Of a DNA stretch of 64,000 bases, positions 32,871-41,800 are shown in pieces (the stretch's first letter is position 1; every line of letters begins with the position of its first letter). Under the pieces are notes generated by a model. It saw nothing but the letters and a program-made list of their open reading frames with translations, searched no databases and was not told the DNA's origin. This DNA is from an uncultured bacterium (lineage in GTDB: Bacteria > Bacillota > Clostridia > Oscillospirales > Acutalibacteraceae): NCBI GenBank assembly GCA_949283655.1, contig CASDTH010000044.1:1-64000 (forward strand), written 5' to 3'. The position numbers and the translations under genes were made by a program.

Positions 32871-33883
32871 CGGCTCCCTCCCTCTTCCTCGCCCAAAACG
32901 GTGATTCCATCCGGATGGATGAGAAATAGCAGATCCGCTTCCGGCGCATTCAATTGCTCGCGGTATGCTTCCACGCGCTGCTCTGTTTCCTCCATCGGAT
33001 GGGAGCAGGCCTCACGCATGGCCGCAAGGAAGGACGCCTGATCCTCTACCAGATGCGTGGGAAGCTCCGCCTGCGCAGCGTCATACCATTGCAGGCTGTG
33101 CGCGCATTGACGGGCCAGCAGTTCCTGCGAGAGGCCCGTCACCCGGGCAAGTGTTTGATCCGCCTGCTCTGGCTCGCCGCTCAGGCAGAACGCCAGCACA
33201 ACGCTTGGCTGCGGCGACTGCTCCGCCTCCCGCACCATGAGCTTTTGCAGCTTGGAGGAGAGCTTCCAGTGCACATCCCGCAGCTGATCCCCATCCTGAA
33301 ACTCCCGCACTGCGCTGCGCTCCTCGCCACCCTTGCCCGCAGCAACGGATGCGCCCGCTTGCGCGGCGCCGGGCAGAAGCAACGCCACATCCCCCTGAAA
33401 GGGGAGCGCCTGTGGCGACACCAGCACCTTCACAGGCTGCGGTAAGGCAACGCGGAAGGAAAATAACCCCATCAAATCAACCAGCCGCGCACTGGTGACA
33501 CGGCAACGCACCGTGCCGCAATGCTCCCATAGGCAGGGCAGCTCCGCACACGGCGCTCCCCGCGATGGGAAGCAGCCTTTTTTATCCGCTTCTTCCCCTG
33601 TCAGCAGGTTTTGGCAGTGTAAACGCAGGCGGACCCCATGGACCGGGAAGCGCGACGAAATTTCAACCCGCGCAGTCAGCACCCCGCCCTGACGCAGCGT
33701 TTCCTGATCTGCCATCAGGCGCAGGCGCAGGGTGAAAAGCCCCGGCAGGCTGAGCAGCACCTCCAGCGGCACGAGCAGCAAAAGCAGCGTCAGCAGCAGC
33801 CAGGATAAATAGCGTGTGTCAATCACATAATAGGCTGCGGCCATGGCCAACAGCCAGAGATATAAAATACGATACCGGTTCAT
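32867..33883 (-). CDS. DUF58 domain-containing membrane protein
   Basis: The 338-aa protein has two N-terminal membrane helices (residues about 5-55) followed by a beta-rich part. It ends with the DUF58 signature EFQDGDQLRDVHWKLSSK, which in this family forms a vWA-like domain. DUF58 proteins partner with MoxR ATPases. ATG 33883 (MNRYRIL) lies four bases after the moxR stop with AGGTGA as SD; the longer frame to 33940 overlaps moxR and is unlikely. The stop overlaps the transglutaminase start. No metal-ion-dependent adhesion site motif is obvious. Confidence 0.88.
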   Translation of the reverse strand: MNRYRILYLWLLAMAAAYYVIDTRYLSWLLLTLLLLLVPLEVLLSLPGLFTLRLRLMADQETLRQGGVLTARVEISSRFPVHGVRLRLHCQNLLTGEEADKKGCFPSRGAPCAELPCLWEHCGTVRCRVTSARLVDLMGLFSFRVALPQPVKVLVSPQALPFQGDVALLLPGAAQAGASVAAGKGGEERSAVREFQDGDQLRDVHWKLSSKLQKLMVREAEQSPQPSVVLAFCLSGEPEQADQTLARVTGLSQELLARQCAHSLQWYDAAQAELPTHLVEDQASFLAAMREACSHPMEETEQRVEAYREQLNAPEADLLFLIHPDGITVLGEEEGGSR

Positions 33884-33887
33884 CGCG

Positions 33888-34817
33888 TCACCTGAGCTTG
33901 GGCGCAGGCGTTTTGTGCAGGAGCCCGGCAAGCAGCTCACGCGGCTGCTGGCCCTGCGATTTGGCCTGTGCGGTCAAAAGGAGCCGGTGCGCTGCGCAAT
34001 CCGGATAAATCGCGCGCACATCCTCCGGCACAACATAATCGCGCCCATCCATCCAGGCGCAGGCCTGCGCAAGCGCCATAGCCGCCACAGAGCAGCGCGG
34101 GCTTACGCCCTGCCGGATGAAAGGATGCTCGCGCGTTGCGCGGGCAAGGCGCACAATATAATCATAGATTTCATCATGGACGAATACGCGGGAGACCTCC
34201 TCCCGCATTTGCAGCAGTGCCTGTGCATCCGCAACCTTTTGGACAGCCTGATTACGGGCCTCCCCATGCTTGCGGCGGAGCATCTCCCGCTCGGCCGCCG
34301 CTTCCGGGTAGCCAATGGAGAGGCGCATCATAAACCTGTCCAGCTGAGAGTCCGGCAGCAGCTGCGTCCCCGCAGAGCCGGTGGGATTCTGCGTAGCGAT
34401 CACGGTAAACGGCTGTGGGATGCGGTGCGTTACGCCGTCCACCGTCACGCTGCCCTCCTCCATCGCCTCCAACAGCGCCGACTGCGTGCGGGAGGAGGCG
34501 CGGTTGATCTCATCCGCCAGCAGCAGGTTGCAGATGGCGGCGCCGGGCTGATATTCCATTGCGCCTGTTTCACGGCGGTAAATAGAAAAGCCCGTAATAT
34601 CGGACGGCAGGACATCCGGCGTAAACTGAATGCGCTTATATTGCAAATCCGTCGCGTTGGAAAACGCAACGGCGAGAGTTGTTTTCCCCACGCCTGGGAT
34701 ATCCTCCAGCAGCACATGCCCGCCGGCGAGCATTGTCATCAGGATTTTGCGCGCTACGTCCCTTTTCCCGACAAACGCTCTTTTGACCTGTGCGAGAATT
34801 TCATCGCATGGATTCAT
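33888..34817 (-). CDS. MoxR-family AAA ATPase
   Basis: The 309-aa cytosolic AAA+ ATPase has Walker A DIPGVGKTT (residues about 40-48), Walker B LLLADEINRA, the sensor region IATQNPTG and the arginine-finger region LLPDSQLDRFMMR. MoxR ATPases act as chaperones that assemble or activate partners carrying vWA/DUF58 domains. It is the first gene of the moxR-DUF58-transglutaminase operon, with a promoter at 34853-34879. The ATG at 34817 has GGGGAGGG about six bases upstream. Length is typical (about 310). Confidence 0.94.
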   Translation of the reverse strand: MNPCDEILAQVKRAFVGKRDVARKILMTMLAGGHVLLEDIPGVGKTTLAVAFSNATDLQYKRIQFTPDVLPSDITGFSIYRRETGAMEYQPGAAICNLLLADEINRASSRTQSALLEAMEEGSVTVDGVTHRIPQPFTVIATQNPTGSAGTQLLPDSQLDRFMMRLSIGYPEAAAEREMLRRKHGEARNQAVQKVADAQALLQMREEVSRVFVHDEIYDYIVRLARATREHPFIRQGVSPRCSVAAMALAQACAWMDGRDYVVPEDVRAIYPDCAAHRLLLTAQAKSQGQQPRELLAGLLHKTPAPKLR

Positions 34818-34852
34818 GGGTTGCCCTCCCCAACTTGGTATTTTTCTTTTAT

Positions 34853-34879
34853 ATTATAGGACTGTTGGTAGAAAGTCAA
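34853..34879 (-). promoter_or_regulatory. Promoter of the moxR operon
   Basis: On the minus strand TTGACT (34879-34874) and TATAAT (34858-34853) are spaced 15 bp; reading the -10 two bases on (TAATAT) gives 17 bp. Confidence 0.6.
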
Positions 34880-35115
34880 ATCCATTTTTGTCTGTAAAAA
34901 CTGTTTTAACGCGTTTGTACGCGCATATTTTTGGGGAATCGCACAAACCCACTTGCAATAGGGAGGGAAAAATAGTAAACTATAGGCATATTCCGGGTGC
35001 TCCCAACGGCATTATGGCAGCGCCTCTGTGAGCTGCCCCGCGCACAGGAGCTGGGAGGAGCCCCGCAAACATACCAAACGCCGTCTGTACGGCGGCCTTT
35101 GGAGAGAAGGAAGGA

Positions 35116-36333
35116 ATGAATCCCATGTGGCCAATCAAAAAAGCATGGTACCGCACCTATCAGGCGGTTTTCCGTGTGCTCGTCTGCTTTCTGGACTGGA
35201 CGGAGCCGGAGCGGCTCGAGGGCCCCGGCGCAATCAAGCGCTTGCCGGAGCTGATCAAATCCAAGGGCGTGGCGAAGGTGCTCATCGTCACGGATAAAGG
35301 CCTGATGAACCTGCACCTGCTCGACCCGCTGTTTGAAAAGCTGACCGAGGCCGGCATCCAGTACACGCTCTATGACGGCACGCAGCCAAACCCCACGTTT
35401 GATAACATTGAGGATGCCCGCCGCCTGTATGTGGAAAACAACTGCGAGGCAATTATCGCCTTTGGCGGCGGCTCCCCCATGGATTGTGCTAAGGTTGCCG
35501 CTGCGCGCGTTGTGCGCCCGAATACGCCGATCCCGAAGATGCGCGGCGTGCTCAAGGTGCTGCGCAAGCTGCCGCCGTTCTTTGCGGTGCCCACCACGGC
35601 CGGCACCGGCTCGGAGACGACGATTGCCGCTGTTGTGACCAATCCGGCGACGCACGAAAAATATGCCATCAACGACCCTGTGCTTCGCCCGAAATACGCG
35701 GTGCTTGACCCGGAGCTGACCGTCGGCCTGCCGCCGCACATCACCTCCACCACCGGATTGGATGCGCTTACGCACGCTGTGGAGGCTTATATCGGCCGCA
35801 GCAACACACGCGATACGGAGGAGAAGGCAAAGCTAGCGGTGAAGATGATCTTTGCCAACATCGAAAAGGTATATCAAAATGGCAAGGATATCGAGGCGCG
35901 CGGCCAGATGCTGCTGGCCTCCTACTATGCGGGCGTCGCTTTCACGCGCGCGTATGTGGGCTATGTGCATGCAATCGCTCACAATCTCGGCGGCCTGTAT
36001 GGCATTGCGCACGGCCTTGCCAATGCAATCATCCTCCCCTATGTGCTTGAATATTATGGCGAAAGCGCCCATCACCGGCTGGCGGACTTGGCGGATGTGG
36101 CTGGCATCACGCAGCCGGGCATGACGGATGCGCAGAAAGCGGAGGCCTTCATTGAGGCGATTCGCCAGTTCAACCGCGATATGAACATCCCGGATAAAAT
36201 TGAACAGATTCAGGAGAAGGATATTCCTACACTGGTTGAGCGCGCGTTGAAGGAAGCCAACCCCCTTTACCCGGTGCCGAAGATTATGAACGAAGCGGAT
36301 TGCGAAATGGTGATCCGCCGCCTGATGCCGTAA
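35116..36333 (+). CDS. Iron-containing alcohol dehydrogenase
   Basis: The 405-aa enzyme is a group III metal-dependent alcohol dehydrogenase, likely NAD(P)-linked. It has the nucleotide site AFGGGSPMDCAKV, TTAGTGSE, and iron ligands in DALTHAVEAYI, AIAHNLGG and GIAHGLAN. It may reduce aldehydes such as butyraldehyde or acetaldehyde during fermentation; the true substrate is not evident. ATG 35116 has GAAGGAAGG directly upstream; MNPMWP is followed by an unusual aromatic N-terminal extension before the Rossmann half. It is monocistronic with its own terminator. Confidence 0.92.
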   Translation: MNPMWPIKKAWYRTYQAVFRVLVCFLDWTEPERLEGPGAIKRLPELIKSKGVAKVLIVTDKGLMNLHLLDPLFEKLTEAGIQYTLYDGTQPNPTFDNIEDARRLYVENNCEAIIAFGGGSPMDCAKVAAARVVRPNTPIPKMRGVLKVLRKLPPFFAVPTTAGTGSETTIAAVVTNPATHEKYAINDPVLRPKYAVLDPELTVGLPPHITSTTGLDALTHAVEAYIGRSNTRDTEEKAKLAVKMIFANIEKVYQNGKDIEARGQMLLASYYAGVAFTRAYVGYVHAIAHNLGGLYGIAHGLANAIILPYVLEYYGESAHHRLADLADVAGITQPGMTDAQKAEAFIEAIRQFNRDMNIPDKIEQIQEKDIPTLVERALKEANPLYPVPKIMNEADCEMVIRRLMP

Positions 36334-36359
36334 ACAAAGTCACAGCAATCCTGCAAAAA

Positions 36360-36395
36360 CGCCTCAAGGCACGGAACCGGCCTTGAGGCGTTTTT
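36360..36395 (+). terminator. Intrinsic terminator of the alcohol dehydrogenase gene
   Basis: CGCCTCAAGGC pairs with GCCTTGAGGCG around ACGGAACCG and is followed by TTTTT. Confidence 0.92.
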
Positions 36396-36502
36396 CATTT
36401 ATGAATTGTTTACCGCTGCGGCTGCCTGCCGTGTAGCTGCGCCAGATGGATTGCTGCGTACTGCCTGGGGCGCGCATCCGGCAGGCGAAAGGAGCCGGCC
36501 GC

Positions 36503-37027
36503 TTATTTTGTGTGAGCAAAAATATGTGCGGCTGCGCCGCTTTTTTCAAGCGCCGCGCCGAAGGGGAGCCCCAGCAGATAACAAACCGCCAGCTGGCCGA
36601 GCCCCACCTGCGCCGCGCTGATCAGAAACCCTGCCCAGGAAGCCGCCTCGCCGGGGGTAAAAAACGTGATTTGCAGGCCGACGATCACGGCGTTGACCAG
36701 CACCGGCGGAAGCGGCGCCAGCACAGGGAGGTTTTTCACCCGAATGCGGCGCACCGCGCGTGTTAAAACGGCGGCGATCAGCGAAGCCGCCGTGCCAAAC
36801 ACCAGATCCAACGGATAGGGACTTGCCAGGTTGCCGATAAAGCATCCGATTGCAAGGCCCGGCACTGCGGCGGGTGTTAGGATGGGTAAAACCGTCAGCG
36901 CTTCGGAGAAGCGGAATTGCACGCTGCCATAGGCAAGGTTTAGCGCCATTGCAAGATAGGTCAGCGCTGCGTAAAGGGCGGCGATCATGCCCGCCTGGGC
37001 AAGATAGGGCAGAGTTCTTCTCTTCAT
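36503..37027 (-). CDS. queT: Queuosine precursor transporter QueT (ECF S component)
   Basis: The 174-aa membrane protein has about six hydrophobic helices and the QueT family signatures SVQFRFSEALTVLPIL and GCFIGNLASPYPLDLVFGT. In this family it serves as the substrate-binding component of an energy-coupling-factor transporter importing a queuosine precursor. The ECF ATPase and EcfT are not nearby and are presumably shared. The assignment is strengthened by a preQ1 riboswitch in its leader that would mask its SD. The ATG at 37027 has TGGAG upstream. Confidence 0.92.
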   Translation of the reverse strand: MKRRTLPYLAQAGMIAALYAALTYLAMALNLAYGSVQFRFSEALTVLPILTPAAVPGLAIGCFIGNLASPYPLDLVFGTAASLIAAVLTRAVRRIRVKNLPVLAPLPPVLVNAVIVGLQITFFTPGEAASWAGFLISAAQVGLGQLAVCYLLGLPFGAALEKSGAAAHIFAHTK

Positions 37028-37037
37028 TCTGTTTTCA

Positions 37038-37081
37038 CTCCATAGTTTTATTTAACGTCAGGATGGTTTCGAACTGACGTG
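37038..37081 (-). promoter_or_regulatory. PreQ1-I riboswitch controlling queT translation
   Basis: On the minus strand a 7-bp P1 (ACGTCAG / CTGACGT) closes a 12-nt loop TTCGAAACCATC. It is followed by an A-rich tail TTAAATAAAACTATGGAG. Loop CCAT can pair with tail ATGG, forming the H-type pseudoknot of preQ1-I aptamers and covering the SD. Ligand binding should shut off translation. Confidence 0.88.
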
Positions 37082-37117
37082 TTTGGCAAAAAGAGCTCCG
37101 TAAAAATGCGGACCGGC

Positions 37118-39568
37118 TCAGATGGAATTCAAGAATTCCTTCAAATGCGCCAGGGCGCGGATAAAGCCGATAATAATCTTCTTCCAGCCCATGGGGGCGT
37201 TTTGCCCGTTTAGGATCATCAGCAGGCCCTGCGCCATATCTTCTGTGAACATGCTGGCGCTCATGCCGACAAAGCCGCGCACCGGCATCTGCAGCGCCAT
37301 AGCGGAGAGCATCTGCGCGGTTTCCTCATTGCCGTTGGCAAGCTTGAGCGTAACAGTGTGGACGATTTTATTCAGACGCGCGCCCCAGGGTGTTTCTTTT
37401 GCATCCTCCAGCGTACAGTTGAGATCGAGCGGCTCGCCCTTTTTGCGCTGTGCAGGCGGAAGCGGCCGGCCAAGCAACACCTCAAACTGATCGGCGGGGA
37501 TCTCCTGGAGCTCCCCTGTATAGTAGGCCGGGGCCGTCTGCCGGTAATCCGGCGCCGCTACCTCCGGCTGCGCGCTTGCCACCTCGACGGCGCCCCTGAG
37601 GCGGATATCCCGGCTGGAAGCGCCGACCAAAATCTGATATGCGCCGCTCTCCACATGCCAATCATGCAGGCCGGTGTGATAATAGGCAAAGGCACGCTCC
37701 GCCAGCGTGACGGTCACCTTTTTCTGCTCGCCGGCCTTCAGGAACACTTTGGCAAAGCCCCGGAGCTCTTTCGGCGCCTTGAAAATCATGCTCTCCGGAG
37801 CGGCTACATAGACCTGCGCGATCTCAGCGCCATCTACCTTACCGGTGTTTTTCACCTGGAAGGAGACGGTAAGCTCCTCGCCCTGCTGGATGGATTTTTT
37901 GCTCAACCGCAAATTAGAGTAGGCAAACTCCGTATAGGAGAGGCCGAACCCGAATGGGAACTGCACAGGCTTCTCCACCTTATCATAATAGCGATAACCC
38001 ACAAAAATACTCTCGCGGTATTCCGTTGTCTCCTGTGCGCCGGGGAACGTGTGCGCTGTGGGGGTATCCGCAAGGCAAAGCGGATAGGTTTCCGCCAGCT
38101 TGCCGCTGGGGTTCACCTTGCCGGTGACGATATCAGCAATCGCACCGCCGCCCGCCTGGCCGCCAAGGTATCCATTGAGCAGGGCCTTCACCCGGCCAAT
38201 CCAGGGCATCTCCACCGGCGCGCCGCCGGAGAGGATAACCACCACGTTTTCATTCGCCTCGCTGACGGCCTCTACCAGCGCATTATGGTTTGCAGGCAGG
38301 CGCAGATGCAGCCTATCATAGCCCTCTGCCTCGTAGCTGTCCGTCAGGCCGATAAAGAGCAGCACCACATCAGCCTTTGCCGCTGTTCGGCAGGCATCCC
38401 GGATCAGGCCGTCATCCGGCTGATCCGTCGTTTTATTGTAGCCCGGCGCATAAAGCACACTCACACCCGCGCTAAGCAGGCAGTCAAAGGCGGAATCCAG
38501 CTGCGTGGGGTTGATCAGGGAGCTGCCCGCGCCCTGATAGCGCGGCGAACGCGCCATCTCACCGATGACAGCCACCTTCTGCCCCGTTTTGAGTGGCAGA
38601 AGCCCGCCCTCATTTTTGAGCAGCACCATGGATTCGCCTGCAATCCGCCGCGCGAGGCGATGATTCGCCTCGTGATCACAGGAGTGGGCATAGGCCTTTG
38701 TCTGCTCGGCACGGCAGATCAAATCGATAATCTGATCCACACGCTCATCCAGCAGGGCCTCATCCACCTCACCCGCGCGCACGGCATCCACAATCTTCTG
38801 ATCGTTCAGGCCGCCGGAGGCAGGCATTTCAAGGTTCTGGCCGGCGATTAGGCCTGGCACGCGCTGGTTGTTTGCGCCCCAGTCTGTTACCACAAGGCCC
38901 TGGAAGCCCCACCTTTTACGCAGTACATCGGTAAGCAGCCAGCCGTTTTCGGAGCAAAACGTTCCGTTAATCCGGTTATAGGCGCTCATCACCGTCCACG
39001 GTTGCGCTTTTTTGACCGCCGTCTCAAACGGTGCAAGGTAAATCTCATGTAGCGCCCGCTCGTCTACAACGGAATCCACCTTCATCCGCCGTGTCTCCTG
39101 ATTGTTGCAGGCAAAGTGCTTGAGCGAGGTGCCAACCCCCTTCTCCTGCGCGCCATTGATGAACGCCGCGCCCATCTCGCCCGCGAGCAGAGGCTCCTCC
39201 GAAAAATACTCAAAATTGCGGCCGCACAGTGGCGAGCGCTTGATGTTCACACCGGGGCCAAGCACAACGCTCACACCCTCGGCCAGTGCCTCCTGCGCGA
39301 TTGCACCGCCCATCTCATGCAGCAGCTCCGGGTTCCAGGAGCAGGCGGAGGTCGCCGCCGTTGGGAAGCAGGTGGCCGGCTCGCTGCCGTTGATGCCGAG
39401 GTTATCCTGACTGCCCGTCTGCTTGCGCAAGCCGTGCGGGCCATCGCACACCATGATCTCAGGAATATTCCATTTTTCGAGCCCCTTCAGGTGCCAGAAA
39501 TCCTTGCCGGAGCAGAGGCTCGCCTTCTCCTCCAGCGTCATTTTGCTGATCAGATCCTGATGTTTCAT
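37118..39568 (-). CDS. GH3 beta-glucosidase/exo-glycosidase
   Basis: The 816-aa hydrolase has the two GH3 catalytic domains. The first contains CDGPHGLRKQ, LGPGVNIKRSPLCGRNFEYFSEEP, LKHFACNNQE and the nucleophile Asp in VVTDWGA. The second holds LLFIGLTDSYEAEGYDR. A C-terminal fibronectin-III-like domain (SKKSIQQGEELTVSFQVKN) follows, then about 130 extra residues of unknown nature. No signal peptide is visible. ATG 39568 has GGAGGG eight bases upstream. The esterase gene ends 21 bp before it, so the two form an operon suited to acylated plant glycosides. Exact sugar preference (glucose, xylose, GlcNAc) is uncertain. Confidence 0.93.
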   Translation of the reverse strand: MKHQDLISKMTLEEKASLCSGKDFWHLKGLEKWNIPEIMVCDGPHGLRKQTGSQDNLGINGSEPATCFPTAATSACSWNPELLHEMGGAIAQEALAEGVSVVLGPGVNIKRSPLCGRNFEYFSEEPLLAGEMGAAFINGAQEKGVGTSLKHFACNNQETRRMKVDSVVDERALHEIYLAPFETAVKKAQPWTVMSAYNRINGTFCSENGWLLTDVLRKRWGFQGLVVTDWGANNQRVPGLIAGQNLEMPASGGLNDQKIVDAVRAGEVDEALLDERVDQIIDLICRAEQTKAYAHSCDHEANHRLARRIAGESMVLLKNEGGLLPLKTGQKVAVIGEMARSPRYQGAGSSLINPTQLDSAFDCLLSAGVSVLYAPGYNKTTDQPDDGLIRDACRTAAKADVVLLFIGLTDSYEAEGYDRLHLRLPANHNALVEAVSEANENVVVILSGGAPVEMPWIGRVKALLNGYLGGQAGGGAIADIVTGKVNPSGKLAETYPLCLADTPTAHTFPGAQETTEYRESIFVGYRYYDKVEKPVQFPFGFGLSYTEFAYSNLRLSKKSIQQGEELTVSFQVKNTGKVDGAEIAQVYVAAPESMIFKAPKELRGFAKVFLKAGEQKKVTVTLAERAFAYYHTGLHDWHVESGAYQILVGASSRDIRLRGAVEVASAQPEVAAPDYRQTAPAYYTGELQEIPADQFEVLLGRPLPPAQRKKGEPLDLNCTLEDAKETPWGARLNKIVHTVTLKLANGNEETAQMLSAMALQMPVRGFVGMSASMFTEDMAQGLLMILNGQNAPMGWKKIIIGFIRALAHLKEFLNSI

Positions 39569-39589
39569 GTAAACATCCCTCCAATTTCA

Positions 39590-40441
39590 CTAAAATCCGT
39601 AAAAGAGCAGCCACTCATTCATCAGGCGGCTCCAGCGGGCAGTCAACGGGTGGTAGCCGTCATCGTTCTCCGGCGCGGCGAGCCCCTGCCCATGATCACC
39701 GTAGGGGAACAGGTGCATCTCCACCGGGACGTTGCGCTTTGCCAGCGTGTCGCACAGCGTCAGCGCAGTGTTGTAATTGATCAGCCCATCCCGCATGGAT
39801 TGCCAGAGGAAGGTGGGCGGGAACTGCATCTCCTTTTCCAGCACCACGTCAAAATAAGCGACGAGGTCAAACTCATCGTCCTCCTCATATTCCTCCTTGA
39901 ACATCACGGCAGCATAGCCCATCAGCAGCGCATCTGGCCGGGAGGAAACGCGCTCCACCGGATCCTCTGCGGCCGGGTTGCCGTCATCCCCATAGGCGCA
40001 GGAGATAAACGCCAGGTTGCCGCCGGCGGAGAAGCCGAGCACGCCGATCTTATCCGGCAAGATCCCCAGCTCCTGCGCATGATAGCGCAGATACCGCACC
40101 GCCCGCTTTGCATCCAGCAGGATCACATCGCGGGAATAGGGCACCACGCGGTAATCCAGCACAGCGGCATGGATGCCCGCCTCATTGATCCTTTGGGCGA
40201 CAACCTTGCCCTCATGCACGGATTTGCTCGTGTAGGAGCCCCCGGCCATGACGATCACACAGCCGCGCTTTTCTCCACCCGGAGCGGGGAAAAAGGTGAC
40301 GGACGGTTGCCTCTGCCCCAGGGCATCCTCAAAGCCGGGGACCTCTCCCCCCCACAGCGGCAACTGCGTATCCTCGCTTAGCATCTCCGCCCAGGGGGCG
40401 TCGGGGTTCAAATTGCCCCAGATATCGTATGTATCGGCCAA
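39590..40441 (-). CDS. Alpha/beta-hydrolase, probable carbohydrate esterase
   Basis: The 283-aa protein has an alpha/beta-hydrolase fold with nucleophile serine in LGFSAGGNLA, an oxyanion region VIVMAGGSYTS, and catalytic His in PYGDHGQGLA. It resembles acetyl-xylan or related sugar esterases. The long frame to 40522 begins at a GTG that lies inside the -10 box of the promoter, so it cannot be the start. TTG 40441 (LADTYDIWG) has GGGAGG eight bases upstream. It is the first gene of the esterase-GH3 operon. Lipase or peptidase activity remains possible. Confidence 0.82.
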   Translation of the reverse strand: MADTYDIWGNLNPDAPWAEMLSEDTQLPLWGGEVPGFEDALGQRQPSVTFFPAPGGEKRGCVIVMAGGSYTSKSVHEGKVVAQRINEAGIHAAVLDYRVVPYSRDVILLDAKRAVRYLRYHAQELGILPDKIGVLGFSAGGNLAFISCAYGDDGNPAAEDPVERVSSRPDALLMGYAAVMFKEEYEEDDEFDLVAYFDVVLEKEMQFPPTFLWQSMRDGLINYNTALTLCDTLAKRNVPVEMHLFPYGDHGQGLAAPENDDGYHPLTARWSRLMNEWLLFYGF

Positions 40442-40513
40442 TCCAATAACCTCCCTGCCGCCAAAGCGGCCTGATTGGCGGCAAAAGCCGCCTGTTGCTC
40501 TCGATTCAAACAG

Positions 40514-40542
40514 ATTATACACGGTTGCAGAAAAGAGTGCAA
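40514..40542 (-). promoter_or_regulatory. Promoter of the esterase-GH3 operon
   Basis: On the minus strand TTGCAC (40542-40537) and TATAAT (40519-40514) are 17 bp apart, with a TG near the -10. Confidence 0.75.
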
Positions 40543-40778
40543 TCTCTATTTCCGCCCGATGGCGAATCGCGCTTTAACGATTTGTTTATCTTTCTTTCCA
40601 AATGGATAGAAATTCTTGATTAAAAATTAAAGGTAAAACCACAGCGGGATAAATGGCGCCGTTTACTCGATTTATAATAAATACCATACCGCTTTCCGGA
40701 AAGACTGCCCATGAAAGAAAAGTCTTTCTGTTTTTCGCAATTCCCATTCATTTCTGTGGCGGAGCAAGGAGTATCGCA

Positions 40779-41723
40779 ATGAAATCAATCCCGAAAAAAA
40801 TAGCCGCTCTGGCAGCGGCAGCCTGCTTTCTTTTTTCACTGGCCGCATGCCGTGGGGCAGAAAATGCTCCGGAAGCTTCCTCTGAGGAGAGTGGGCCTTC
40901 CCCATCGTCCGGGGTTTCGGCGGCCGCTTCAGAGCTCGCTTCCTCCTTGCTGGAGCAGTCCGCTGTGGACGTCGGACCTTCCGCCGCCTCTGAGACGGAT
41001 GCCGCCTCCAGTTCCGCTCAGGAGACAGCAGCGCCTTCCACCGCAACTACCGCAGGGGAAGCGGCAACCACCGGAGCGGAGAGAGCAAAGCCCTCCTCCA
41101 AGGCGGAAATCGTAGCTTATTTCAACGAGGCGGCGAACCGGGTAAAGACGGAAAAGCCTGGCCTGACGAAAACCGAAAAAATATCCTTCCAGATAGAGGG
41201 CGGAGGCGCAGTGGCCGGCATTGCCAGCCAGGTGCAGAAGGCACTGAAAAGCGTGCTGAACCCCGACCCGGTTACCGTCAAAAAAGGGGAGAGCCACAAT
41301 GCCGCCTTCCCGGTGGAAAACCAGAGCTGGGCCAGCCGCCTCTCTCCCAATGCGGTTGCCTCCGCCTCCTGCGAGGAAAAGAGCAATGTATACGCCATCA
41401 CCATCCGTATGAAGCAGGAGCGTATCTCCTATGAGCAGGCAAAGCAACCGCTTCAGACAGCTCATGGGCAGGTGGCCGATATTCTCCAAACCAGTGAAAT
41501 TGAAGAGCAGATGGCCGGGCTGAGCTGGCTGGTTACCCTGCACGATGTGGATCAAACCTATACAGGCACTGTAATTACCTGCACGATTGATAAGCAAAGC
41601 GGGCGCATGCGCGCAGCGCAGTACCATATTGTCAGCCGGGCCGCCATTCGGGCAAGCGCCCCCCTCATCGGGGAAACCACTGTAAACGCCACACTCACCT
41701 TCCACCAGAATTATCAATTTTAG
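40779..41723 (+). CDS. Secreted lipoprotein of unknown function
   Basis: The 314-aa product has a lipoprotein signal peptide with lipobox LAAC (Cys about residue 27). A low-complexity Ser/Ala/Glu/Thr linker follows to about residue 110, then a folded domain of about 200 residues with repeated beta strands (KISFQIEGGG, YTGTVITCTIDKQSGRMRAAQYH). It should be anchored to the outer face of the membrane. ATG 40779 has AAGGAG seven bases upstream; the upstream open frame lacks an SD. I do not recognise the folded domain. It is monocistronic, ending at a bidirectional terminator. Confidence 0.8.
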   Translation: MKSIPKKIAALAAAACFLFSLAACRGAENAPEASSEESGPSPSSGVSAAASELASSLLEQSAVDVGPSAASETDAASSSAQETAAPSTATTAGEAATTGAERAKPSSKAEIVAYFNEAANRVKTEKPGLTKTEKISFQIEGGGAVAGIASQVQKALKSVLNPDPVTVKKGESHNAAFPVENQSWASRLSPNAVASASCEEKSNVYAITIRMKQERISYEQAKQPLQTAHGQVADILQTSEIEEQMAGLSWLVTLHDVDQTYTGTVITCTIDKQSGRMRAAQYHIVSRAAIRASAPLIGETTVNATLTFHQNYQF

Positions 41724-41743
41724 GATGCCCTTTATGTTACGAA

Positions 41744-41774
41744 GAAAGCCCGCATGGAAAATGCGGGCTTTCTG
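41744..41774. terminator. Bidirectional terminator between lipoprotein and XRE genes
   Basis: AGAAAGCCCGCAT pairs perfectly with ATGCGGGCTTTCT around GGAAA, between two convergent genes. Confidence 0.85.
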
Positions 41775-41800
41775 TGATATAATAAGCGTATGGTCGGGCG

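Noticed and set aside
40442-40522. GTG start giving a 310-aa esterase
   Set aside because: The GTG lies inside the -10 box (GTGTATAAT), so it would not be transcribed as a start; TTG 40441 has a proper SD.
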